From Nocardioides zhouii (GTDB taxonomy: Bacteria; Actinomycetota; Actinomycetes; Propionibacteriales; Nocardioidaceae): DNA of 64,000 nucleotides. The notes beneath the pieces are model-generated. The model saw only the letters and a program-made list of their open reading frames with translations, was not told the DNA's origin and did not search any database. Within the stretch, counting starts at the first letter, position 1, and each line of letters opens with the position of its first letter. Location: assembly GCF_004137345.1 (NCBI RefSeq), contig NZ_SDWV01000005.1, positions 186,001-250,000 of the forward strand, read 5' to 3'. Of the stretch, positions 57,092 through 64,000 are shown piece by piece. The position numbers were made by a program, and so were the translations under genes.

Positions 57092-57097
57092 TATGCT
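57092..57097 (+). promoter_or_regulatory. Possible -10 box before the WsaF-like gene
   Basis: TATGCT, 6 nt after the acyltransferase stop and 33 nt before the chosen TTG start at 57131; a separate promoter for the last two glycosyltransferases is possible. Confidence 0.35.
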
Positions 57098-57130
57098 CGC
57101 GCCGCACGTGAAGCCACGGAAGGGCAGGCC

Positions 57131-58855
57131 TTGAGCGAGACGACGAAGACCGACGCAGACCTGCTGCGGGAGTCGGAGCTCTTCGACGCCGACTTCTACC
57201 TCCGGAAGAACCCCGAGGTCCGCAAGGCCGGCATCGACCCGGTCCTCCACTACCTGCGCCACGGCGCGCGCGACGGCCGCGACCCGTCCAAGGCCTTCTC
57301 GACCAACGCCTACCTGCGCCGCAACGAGGACGTCGGGTCGATGAACCCCCTCGTCCACTACCTCCGCGTCGGCCAGCCGGCCGGCCGGGCGCTCAACCCG
57401 ATGGAGGAGGACGCGCGCATCCTGCGCGAGTCCGGCTTCTTCGACGAGGACTACTACCGCCACTTCCGCCCGGACCTGCCCGCGGACCGCGACGTCATAC
57501 GCCACTACATCCGCTTCGGTCGCCGCGAGGGCCTCGACCCGAGCGAGAAGTTCTCGACCGCGGGCTACCTGCGGCAGAACCCCGACGTCGCGAAGACCCA
57601 CTGGAACCCGCTCGTGCACTACCTGCGCCACGGCCGCGCCGAGGGCCGCATCGCCCCGCGCGGTGCGCTGCGCGAGCCGTACGTCGACGCGTTGTACGAC
57701 GAGCGCTGGCAGGCCATCCTGCCGATGCCCGTCACGAAGCTGGCCGCCGGCGAGCGCCGGATCAGCATCGTCACCGACAGCGTCGCTCCCCACAGCCTCT
57801 TCGGCGGGGTCGGCACCGCAATCATCCTCGGCGTGCAGCTCGCCAACCGGCTGGGCAACGGCACCCTGCGCCTGGTCACCCGCACCGACCTGCCCGACGG
57901 CCAGGTGATCTCGCTGCTGGAGGAGGCCACCGGGATCCACCTCGACGGCATCCTCGAGCTGGAGCAGGTCTCCACCGACGGCAGCCAGCGCCTGCAGTAC
58001 ACCGACCGCGACATCGTGATGACCACGTCGTGGTGGACCACCCGCGCGGTGCTCGACAGCGACATCCCCCGCGAGCAGGTGCTCTACCTGCTGCAGGAGG
58101 ACGAGCGGATGTTCTACGCCTTCGGCGACGAGCGGCTGCTGTGCCAGGAGACGCTGGCCGAGCCCGACCTCGCGGTCGTCGTCAACACCTCTCGGCTGCT
58201 CGAGCACCTCTCCGGACCGGGCGGCCTTCCCCACCTCCGCGACAGCGCGATCGCGCTCGAGCCGGCCTTCCCGACGCGGGACGCCTCCGTCGTGCCCGCC
58301 GGGTCGGGCGGTGCGAAGCGCAACCTGTTCTTCTACTCACGCCCGCTCAACGCCCGCAACCTGTTCTGGCGCGGTGCCCAGGTGCTCGCCCGGGCGGTGG
58401 AGCAGCGGATCCTCGACCCCGACGAGTGGGAGTTCCACTTCGTCGGCCGTGGCACGCCCGACCTCACGCTGCCGCGCGACGTGCACGTCAACGTCATCGA
58501 GGGCCTCGGCTGGACCGACTACCAGGACCTCGTCGCGTCGATGGACGCCGCGCTCGTGCTGATGGACACGCCGCACCCGTCCTACCCGCCGTACGACCTC
58601 GCGTCGGTCGGGGCGGCCGTGCTCACCAACTCCCACGGCATCAAGACCGACCTGTCCGACATCTCCGACAACATCGTGGTGGCGCCGTCGACAGTCGACG
58701 GCCTGCTCGAGGGGCTGCGCGAGATGGTCGAGCTCGCGCGCGACCCGGAGCGCCGCGCGGCCAACGTGGCCGCCGACCACATCAACCGCGACTGGGCCGA
58801 GACCCTGGTCCCGGTCGTGGACTGGGTGGTCGAGCGGTTCCCGCATGTTCACTGA
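57131..58855 (+). CDS. WsaF-like rhamnosyltransferase with N-terminal repeats
   Basis: A 574-residue protein. Residues about 11-176 hold four imperfect 35-45-residue repeats (FDADFYLRKNPEV, YLRRNEDV, FDEDYYRHFRPDL, YLRQNPDV, each ending in HYLRxG). The rest is a GT-B domain like WsaF: ISIVTDSVAPHSLFGGVGTA at the N-side and HPSYPPYDLASVGAAVLTN at the donor side. WsaF transfers rhamnose to S-layer glycans; dTDP-rhamnose genes are not in the window. The TTG start follows AAGGG; no ATG or GTG fits the frame nearby. Confidence 0.82.
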   Translation: MSETTKTDADLLRESELFDADFYLRKNPEVRKAGIDPVLHYLRHGARDGRDPSKAFSTNAYLRRNEDVGSMNPLVHYLRVGQPAGRALNPMEEDARILRESGFFDEDYYRHFRPDLPADRDVIRHYIRFGRREGLDPSEKFSTAGYLRQNPDVAKTHWNPLVHYLRHGRAEGRIAPRGALREPYVDALYDERWQAILPMPVTKLAAGERRISIVTDSVAPHSLFGGVGTAIILGVQLANRLGNGTLRLVTRTDLPDGQVISLLEEATGIHLDGILELEQVSTDGSQRLQYTDRDIVMTTSWWTTRAVLDSDIPREQVLYLLQEDERMFYAFGDERLLCQETLAEPDLAVVVNTSRLLEHLSGPGGLPHLRDSAIALEPAFPTRDASVVPAGSGGAKRNLFFYSRPLNARNLFWRGAQVLARAVEQRILDPDEWEFHFVGRGTPDLTLPRDVHVNVIEGLGWTDYQDLVASMDAALVLMDTPHPSYPPYDLASVGAAVLTNSHGIKTDLSDISDNIVVAPSTVDGLLEGLREMVELARDPERRAANVAADHINRDWAETLVPVVDWVVERFPHVH

Positions 58856-60038
58856 CCTCCCCGCGGCCCCCGACGAGGTCCGCGACCTCTGGGACAGCTC
58901 GATGGCCGAGCGCGTCGGGTCGATGCTCGACCGCCCCCACCGGGTCGCGTTCGTCTACCGCACGCCCGACACGAGCACGTTCCGCTACCGCGTCGCCAAC
59001 ACCGTCGACGCGCTCAACCACGCACCCGGCGACATCGGTGCGGCCTGGTTCTGCGACGACGAGCTGCGCGCGCTGACCAGGATCGTGCCGGAGCTCGACG
59101 CGATCGTGGTCGCCCGCTACCCCTGGAACGCTGCTCTGCGCGAGCTCGTGCAGAGCGCAGACCGGCATGGCGTCCCCCTGGTGTTCGACTGCGACGACCT
59201 CGTCTTCGACGTCGGCTTCGCCGAGCTGGTGATGAGCTCGCTCGGCAAGGACGTCGACGTCAACGCCGAGTGGGACGTCTGGTTCGCGTACATGGGTCGG
59301 CTGCGAGCGTCGCTGGACGCCTGTCGGGGCGCAACGACCACCAACTCCGTGCTCGCCCGCCAGCTGGCGGCGCACGTCGAGGACCCGCCGGCGATCGTGC
59401 CCAACGTGATGAACCGGACGCAGCAGGCCTACTCCCGCGAGCTGCTCGACGCCAAGGTCGCGAACGGGTGGCGGCGCAGCGGGCCGGTCACCGTCGGCTA
59501 CTTCAGCGGCACGCCCTCGCACGTGCGCGACTTCGCGATCGCGAGCCCGGCGCTCGCCCGGCTGCTCGACGAGGACGACGACGTGTCGGTCCGCATCGTC
59601 GGCTACCTCGACGACCTCGGCGCCCTCGAGCCGCACCGCGAGCGCGTGGAGTTCCAGAAGTTCATGCACTACGTCGAGCTGCAGCGCTCGATCGCGGAGG
59701 TCGAGGTCAACCTCGCGCCGCTCTCCCACACGGCGTTCAACATCTGCAAGAGCGACCTCAAGTTCTTCGAGGCCGCCGCCGTCGGCACCTGGACCGTCGC
59801 CTCGCACACCCCGTCGCTCGACGACGCGATCGACGACGGGGTGACCGGCCGGCTCGCGAAGGCCCACGAGTGGGACGGCGCGCTCCGCGAGGCGGTCGCG
59901 CTCGCGCGCGATCCCCGGGCGTACGCCGAGCGCGCGACAGCGGCGGCCGAGGTCGCCCACCGGCGCTGGGCCTGGGACTCGGTCGCCGAGCCGCTCACCC
60001 GGGCTCTCGAGCCCTACCTGGGTCGTCGTACGGGCTGA
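58845..60038 (+). CDS. GT4-like glycosyltransferase
   Basis: A 397-residue glycosyltransferase. The N-terminus (RVAFVYRTPDTSTFRYRV) and the middle part (VTVGYFSGTPSHVRDFAIASPAL) are typical of GT-B enzymes of surface glycan clusters; the donor region is NICKSDLKFFEAAAVG, with the E of the E-x7-E motif. It starts inside the preceding gene (11-nt overlap), so it is translated with it. The sugar is unknown. Confidence 0.85.
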   Translation: MFTDLPAAPDEVRDLWDSSMAERVGSMLDRPHRVAFVYRTPDTSTFRYRVANTVDALNHAPGDIGAAWFCDDELRALTRIVPELDAIVVARYPWNAALRELVQSADRHGVPLVFDCDDLVFDVGFAELVMSSLGKDVDVNAEWDVWFAYMGRLRASLDACRGATTTNSVLARQLAAHVEDPPAIVPNVMNRTQQAYSRELLDAKVANGWRRSGPVTVGYFSGTPSHVRDFAIASPALARLLDEDDDVSVRIVGYLDDLGALEPHRERVEFQKFMHYVELQRSIAEVEVNLAPLSHTAFNICKSDLKFFEAAAVGTWTVASHTPSLDDAIDDGVTGRLAKAHEWDGALREAVALARDPRAYAERATAAAEVAHRRWAWDSVAEPLTRALEPYLGRRTG

Positions 60039-60141
60039 GACTCGTGGTGCCACGTCTCGCTGTTGGAGGCCGCACGGATCGCGACATGAGCGGATGCTCT
60101 GGAGAAGCGATCGTCCGTGTTCCATCGAGGTCGCTGCGCGG

Positions 60142-61416
60142 TCAGATGCGCTTCTCGCATCCCCGCATCGTCTCGCCCTGGCACACGTCGCGCCCTTTGT
60201 TGCCCCACACGCTGTCGTTGCCAGGGCCGCCGATAAGGCGGTCATCGCCGTACATCCCGGTGAGGGAGTCGCTGCCAGGGCCGCCATAAATCGTGGCCTC
60301 GTAGTCGGAGCACCGAGGCGGGGTCAAAGAGTCTGCGCCATAGATTTTGAGCTTGTAGTCAACGTACAGTTCGTCCCCGCCCTTCATTCCCTTGAGCGTC
60401 GTCCGGCACGCGGCGACCCTGATAACGTCGATGCGGTCGGTGCCGACGACGACGGCACGCTTCGCGGCCACGATGAGGCCATAGAAGCCGCGGACGCGGA
60501 CCGACTCCTCGACGCCCGCCTTGGTGGCCGTCACCCGGGAACGGCTCAGGTCGGCGCGCACCCGGTCGTGGCTCTTGAGGTCGAGCAGCAGGGTGTTGCG
60601 CCCGCCGTCGCCCTTGATCCGCGTCGCCTTTCCGCCCAGGCTGTTCGACTCGTAGTAGTCGTAGCCGCCGCCGAGCGCGATGTCGCGGTCATACGTCCTC
60701 GGCGCGTCGACCTTGACGCGCTCAATGTGGTCGGTTCCGCGGAACGTGAACCGTCCGTACTCGGCCGACGTAGTGAAACCGAGCCGGGCGAACCGGCCCG
60801 TCCAGGTGAGCGCCGTGTCGACCCCCGTCACGGTGCCGCTGGCGTCCATGGTGACGTCGCCGTGGGCGGATCGAACGCTCAAGACGCCCAATGTGCCGCC
60901 CGTGCCCACGGACACCGCGCCCGGGGCGGTTTGGATGCCGCTCCACCTGACGTCGCCGAAGCCGCCGGGGTCGATGATGTCGGCGTTCGGCTGGCCTGGC
61001 ATGCCGGAGATGACGAGGCCACCGGTCCAGCTGAGGCGGATGACGTCGGCCTCGGTGTCGGTGCCGTCGACGGTGCCCGCGTGGATCGTGGATCCGGCGC
61101 GCTCGGAGGGGATGAACGTGTCGGCCCCCGCGCCGAGGACGACGACGACGAAAGTGGAGGTGCCGGTGACGGAGTCGTAGCTGCTGCGCTCGCCGGTCGC
61201 GCACACGAGGTCATCGCCGCCGAGCGCGTCGACTCGCGTCGCGTCGTTCGTGACGATGACGTCCGCGCCCTCCGTTCCGGTGATCTGACCCCCGGGCGTC
61301 CCGACGATGGTCGCCGCCTGCCCCTGACATGTCTCGCCCGCTGCGGTGGCCGTGCCCACTGGCGCGAGCAGCGCCGCGCCCAGAAGCGCAACGGCGGTCA
61401 GGCTGATGGTCCTCAT
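60142..61416 (-). CDS. Secreted RTX-like repeat protein
   Basis: A 424-residue exported protein: signal peptide about 1-25 (TATAAG), calcium-binding GGxGxD-type repeats near both ends (ALGGDDLVCATG, YGGPGSDSLTGMYGDDRLIGGPGNDSVWG) and beta-rich spacers between. The C-terminus ends in two cysteines (DVCQGETMRGCEKRI), as in the protein at 26822-28072. GGGGGAAC precedes the ATG. It lies between glycosyltransferase genes and may be the surface protein or anchor that carries or binds the glycan. Confidence 0.82.
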   Translation of the reverse strand: MRTISLTAVALLGAALLAPVGTATAAGETCQGQAATIVGTPGGQITGTEGADVIVTNDATRVDALGGDDLVCATGERSSYDSVTGTSTFVVVVLGAGADTFIPSERAGSTIHAGTVDGTDTEADVIRLSWTGGLVISGMPGQPNADIIDPGGFGDVRWSGIQTAPGAVSVGTGGTLGVLSVRSAHGDVTMDASGTVTGVDTALTWTGRFARLGFTTSAEYGRFTFRGTDHIERVKVDAPRTYDRDIALGGGYDYYESNSLGGKATRIKGDGGRNTLLLDLKSHDRVRADLSRSRVTATKAGVEESVRVRGFYGLIVAAKRAVVVGTDRIDVIRVAACRTTLKGMKGGDELYVDYKLKIYGADSLTPPRCSDYEATIYGGPGSDSLTGMYGDDRLIGGPGNDSVWGNKGRDVCQGETMRGCEKRI

Positions 61417-61556
61417 GTTCCCCCTTGATCGATGACGTACCGGTCTGACCACGCACCGGACCAGAAAGTTGTGACGACCTGCTGACGGACGCCGCCGTCC
61501 GCTCATCGGCAGATCCTCGCATCGGGGTGTGCCGACAACCTCCTGGAGTGCGACGC

Positions 61557-63206
61557 TCAGTCGGACGCCGGATCGAACAGGTCCTCGGACAGCTCCTGGA
61601 CGCGGCGCAGGTTGGGCATCGCGTGCGCCCGCGGGGTGTAGCGGTCCTCGTCCGGGACGCCCCAGCGAGCGACGACGGCGAGCCGCTCCCACTCCTGCAC
61701 GCGGGCCTCGCGGGTGCGCGACTCGTAGTGGTAGAGCTCGCTGGTGGCGATGAACAGGGTCCGCAGGCCGGCTGCCTGGACCTTGTAGCAGAGGTCGACG
61801 TCGTTGAAGTTGCCCGGCAGCGCCTCGCTGAACCCGCCGATCTCGAAGAAGGTCTCGCGTCGCATCGCGGCGCACGCCGCCGTCACGCCGGTGACCTCGC
61901 GGTTGACGACGAGCTCGCCGAACGGGCCGACCTCGTCGCGGGTCCAGAACTTGAAGGGGTGGTGGTAGCCGGCGTTGTAGTAGGCGTGGCCGGCGTGCTG
62001 CACCGTCTGGTCGCTGAAGTAGAGCTTGGCGCCGGTCAAGCCGACGTCGGGCTCGTCCAGAGGTGCGACGAGCTGCTCGAGCCAGCCCTGCGAGATGGCC
62101 TCGATGTCGTCGTTGAGGAAGACCACCCGGTCGCCGGACGAGTGGCACACGCCGACGTTGATCTTCTCGCTGAAGTTGAAGGGGCGGTCGAAGGGCACCA
62201 CGACCAGGCGGTCGCCGGCGACCTCGCGGAGCTCGTCGAGCACCGCGGCCGGGGTGGGGGTGTCGGCCACGACGACGATCTCGACGTTCGCGTGGTCGGT
62301 GTGTGCCAGCGCCGACCGTACGGCCTCGACGACCAGCACCCGGCGCTGCCCGCGGACCAGGGACGACTGGCCCATCGTCGGGATGACGACGGAGACCTTG
62401 ACTGCAGGGTCCAGCCGTCGCTGGACGACGTAGCGACCGGGCTCGGCCCCCGGGCCGGCAACGGCGTCGATGCCGAGCCGGTCGAGGTGCTCCTGCACGG
62501 CGCGGATGCCCGCGGTCTCGGCGTAGGGCTTGGCCTCGATGTCGACCGCGGTCGACCCCTCGACGGCGCGCCAGTGGTAGAGCACCTCGGGCACGTGAAC
62601 GATCCGGCGCGCCTGCTCGGTGACCCGGAGCACGAGGTCGTGGTCCTGCGAGCCGTCGAAGCCCTCGCGGAACCCACCGACCTCGCGGACCAGGCTGGTG
62701 CGCAGGACGGAGAGGTGGGAGGTGTACATCTGCCCGCGCAGCCGCTCGGGCGACCAGTCGGGCTTGCGGAAGGCGCCGTACGTCGTGCCGTCCTCGCCGA
62801 CCTTGTCCTCGTCGGTGTAGACGTAGTCGACGTCCTCGTGGCGGTCGATCGCGGCGACGACCTGCGCCAGCGCGTCGGGCACGAGCAGGTCGTCGTGGTC
62901 GAGGAGGGCGATGAACTCACCCGTCGCGGCGGCGACACCGTCGTTGGAGGCGGCGACGATGTGGCCGTTGGTGTCGCGCTCGATCAGGGTGATCCGCGGG
63001 TCCTGCTGGGCGTACTGCGCGATCACCGTCGGCACGGCGGCGTTGGAGGAGAAGTCGTCGACCATGATCAGCTCCCAGTCGGCGAACTCCTGGGCGATCA
63101 CCGACTCGATGCACTGCTTGAGCACGTCCACCGGCGGGTCGTACACGGGGGTGACGATCGAGAAGCGCGGCTCGGCGCTCCGCTTCGGACTGGGCTTCGG
63201 ACTCAC
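61557..63206 (-). CDS. GT2 family glycosyltransferase with two catalytic domains
   Basis: A 549-residue protein with two GT-A modules. Module 1 (about 14-250): FSIVTPVYDPP, MVDDFSS and LLDHDD. Module 2 (about 270-540): VSVVIPTMGQ, FLNDDIEA, and NFNDVDLCYKVQAAG with the acceptor base. Such tandem GT2 proteins build rhamnan or O-antigen-like chains. GTG start overlaps the stop of the coiled-coil gene (GTGA). Confidence 0.9.
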   Translation of the reverse strand: MSPKPSPKRSAEPRFSIVTPVYDPPVDVLKQCIESVIAQEFADWELIMVDDFSSNAAVPTVIAQYAQQDPRITLIERDTNGHIVAASNDGVAAATGEFIALLDHDDLLVPDALAQVVAAIDRHEDVDYVYTDEDKVGEDGTTYGAFRKPDWSPERLRGQMYTSHLSVLRTSLVREVGGFREGFDGSQDHDLVLRVTEQARRIVHVPEVLYHWRAVEGSTAVDIEAKPYAETAGIRAVQEHLDRLGIDAVAGPGAEPGRYVVQRRLDPAVKVSVVIPTMGQSSLVRGQRRVLVVEAVRSALAHTDHANVEIVVVADTPTPAAVLDELREVAGDRLVVVPFDRPFNFSEKINVGVCHSSGDRVVFLNDDIEAISQGWLEQLVAPLDEPDVGLTGAKLYFSDQTVQHAGHAYYNAGYHHPFKFWTRDEVGPFGELVVNREVTGVTAACAAMRRETFFEIGGFSEALPGNFNDVDLCYKVQAAGLRTLFIATSELYHYESRTREARVQEWERLAVVARWGVPDEDRYTPRAHAMPNLRRVQELSEDLFDPASD

Positions 63207-63538
63207 CCGAGCGCTCCGCGCACGCGCCGGGCGACGCGGCGGGCCACGGACGGTCGCCGCTGCTCGAGCTCGGCGACGCGGGCGCGGTTGCGCTCCAGCC
63301 GGGTGCGGACGTCCAGCAGGCGCGTACGTGCCTCGTCGCGCTGCTTGAGGAGGTTCTTGGTGCGCTTGCGCTGCTGGCGCAGCTCCATCGTCACGCGGGT
63401 CAGGTCGCGGTGGAGCCGGCCGTTCTCGGCCTCCAGCCCCACGATGTGGTCCTGGACGGTCAGCAGGTGGTGCCGGGCCTCGGCGACCTCCTCGCGGAGC
63501 CGGTCCGTCTCGGACCGGTCGGTCGCGTCCTGGGTCAC
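63203..63538 (-). CDS. Small coiled-coil protein
   Basis: A 111-residue charged protein, almost entirely helical: heptad-like Leu/Ile/Val spacing from about 12 to 95 (DRLREEVAEARHHLLTVQDH, LRQQRKRTKNLLKQRDEART), ending in Arg-rich RRVARRVRG. It lacks a signal peptide or membrane segment. It is translationally coupled to the GT2 gene, so it may be a subunit or length-determining partner of that enzyme; this is inference from context. Confidence 0.72.
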   Translation of the reverse strand: MTQDATDRSETDRLREEVAEARHHLLTVQDHIVGLEAENGRLHRDLTRVTMELRQQRKRTKNLLKQRDEARTRLLDVRTRLERNRARVAELEQRRPSVARRVARRVRGALG

Positions 63539-63835
63539 CCTGTCTCCTCCACTCGCTCCGGATCTGCGCGCGTCAGGCTATCCCAACGCGGGGTCGTTCC
63601 GAGGGTGGCGCCTCTGGGGAACTGTCGGGTGACCAGGACCGACGCAGCGGGACCCGACCGTTCCCCAAGGACCGGGGATGTGAGGAACTGGCGCAGCCCT
63701 TGATGGTGGCGGCATACGACAGGCAACCTCCGGAAGGTGGCGGCATACGACATCGAAACGGGCCGTCGGCATGCGATATGCCGCCAGCCAACCCACGCGG
63801 CAGCACAGCGACTCGAGCCCCGAGTTCGTGCCGGG
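63539..63835. other. Intergenic region at the island's right end
   Basis: A 297-base gap between the coiled-coil gene and the radical SAM gene. Apart from the repeats at 63705-63790 I see no credible gene in it. Confidence 0.5.
63705..63790. repeat. Direct and inverted 17-bp repeats at the island's right end
   Basis: GGTGGCGGCATACGACA occurs twice in direct orientation (63705-63721 and 63736-63752, period 31) and a related inverted copy (complement GGCTGGCGGCATATCGC) at 63774-63790. They lie between the last island gene and the radical SAM gene. Confidence 0.75.
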
Positions 63836-64000
63836 TCAGACGACGGACAGCGGAAGCAGTCTCTGGCCGGTGGGGCCGATCTGGATCTCGGTCTGCATCT
63901 CGGGGCAGACGCCGCAGTCGTAGCACGGCGTCCAGCGGCAGTCCTCGATCTCGATGTCCTTGCCCTCGGCCGCCGCGAGGGCGTCCTCCCAGTCACCCCA
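63836..64000 (-). CDS. TIGR03960-type radical SAM protein, C-terminal fragment
   Basis: Only the last 54 residues are in the window; the rest continues past the end. The segment DCRWTPCYDCGVCPEM, followed by IQIGPTGQRLLPLSVV, is the characteristic C-terminus of the B12-binding-domain-containing radical SAM family TIGR03960, which normally stands directly before the DUF2344 (TIGR03936) gene. Here that partner is at 47385-48110, about 16 kb away. The assignment from so short a stretch is good but not certain. Confidence 0.78.
   Translation of the reverse strand, partial: WGDWEDALAAAEGKDIEIEDCRWTPCYDCGVCPEMQTEIQIGPTGQRLLPLSVV

Noticed and set aside
54819..57107. Minus-strand open frame opposite the SGNH acyltransferase
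   Set aside because: Antisense shadow of a clear membrane acyltransferase; no signal, motif or start context.
60142..62148. A longer reading frame for the RTX-like protein
   Set aside because: The part upstream of 61416 overlaps the GT2 gene in another frame. The signal peptide and a good ribosome-binding site place the start at 61416.
48174..63538. Prophage or conjugative element as carrier of the island
   Set aside because: No integrase, transposase, phage structural or conjugation gene is present; the content is purely glycan-related.
63705..63790. CRISPR array
   Set aside because: Only two direct copies and one inverted copy, with spacers of about 14 bases and no cas genes.

Overview
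The window is chromosomal DNA of a high-GC Gram-positive actinomycete, most like the Nocardioidaceae. I infer this from the very high GC, the many GTG starts, the tightly overlapping genes (ATGA, GTGA and TGATG junctions), the many leaderless-type promoters (YAGGNT 6-8 nt before the start codon), the gatC-gatA-gatB, ligA and rplU-rpmA-obg-proB blocks, and the RNase E with a long charged N-terminal extension. The species cannot be fixed from the sequence. There is no rRNA, tRNA, CRISPR, prophage or transposase gene that I can see.

Layout. 1-9566: branched-chain amino-acid genes (ilvB behind a leader-peptide attenuator; ilvD), two tandem PCD-VOC fusion genes, an LD-carboxypeptidase, and an overlapping chain of kynureninase, acetyltransferase, VOC protein and dCMP deaminase. 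9567-14124: an intergenic stretch with palindromic repeats, a SRPBCC protein, a divergent BNR-repeat protein / PadR regulator pair, an RhtA-like exporter and a sugar-dehydrogenase lipoprotein. 14142-22531: a cobalamin-riboswitch operon (secreted alpha/alpha-repeat protein, membrane-anchored DUF4430 protein, EcfT, double EcfA, EcfS) plus a paralogous alpha/alpha-repeat protein just upstream. 22536-25856: gatB-gatA-gatC. 25915-33465: DMT transporter, RTX-like secreted protein, ligA, a TetR/MFS efflux pair with a clear operator, and a hydrolase. 33477-36753: cysteine desulfurase, MnmA and a MetE-like protein. 36827-40350: two lipoproteins, a nucleotidyltransferase, a HIT protein and a MazG-like protein. 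40347-48110: proB, obg, rpmA, rplU, RNase E/G and a DUF2344 (TIGR03936-type) protein. 48174-63538: a glycan-assembly island of about 15 kb (glycosyltransferases, flippase-like protein, SGNH acyltransferase, FkbM-like methyltransferase, WsaF-like transferase, an RTX-like protein). 63836-64000: the C-terminus of a TIGR03960-type radical SAM protein.

Two points stand out. First, the riboswitch operon pairs an ECF vitamin transporter with secreted proteins that resemble the two halves of eukaryotic intrinsic factor/transcobalamin (an alpha/alpha barrel and a DUF4430-type beta domain), here on separate polypeptides. This suggests a surface cobalamin-capture system feeding the transporter. Second, the radical SAM gene and its usual DUF2344 partner lie at opposite ends of the glycan island, so the island appears to have been inserted between them.

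A palindromic repeat built on TGAGTC...GACTCA occurs twice in intergenic DNA and three times in frame inside the DUF4430 gene, where it encodes the short ESPGDS-type linker motifs.
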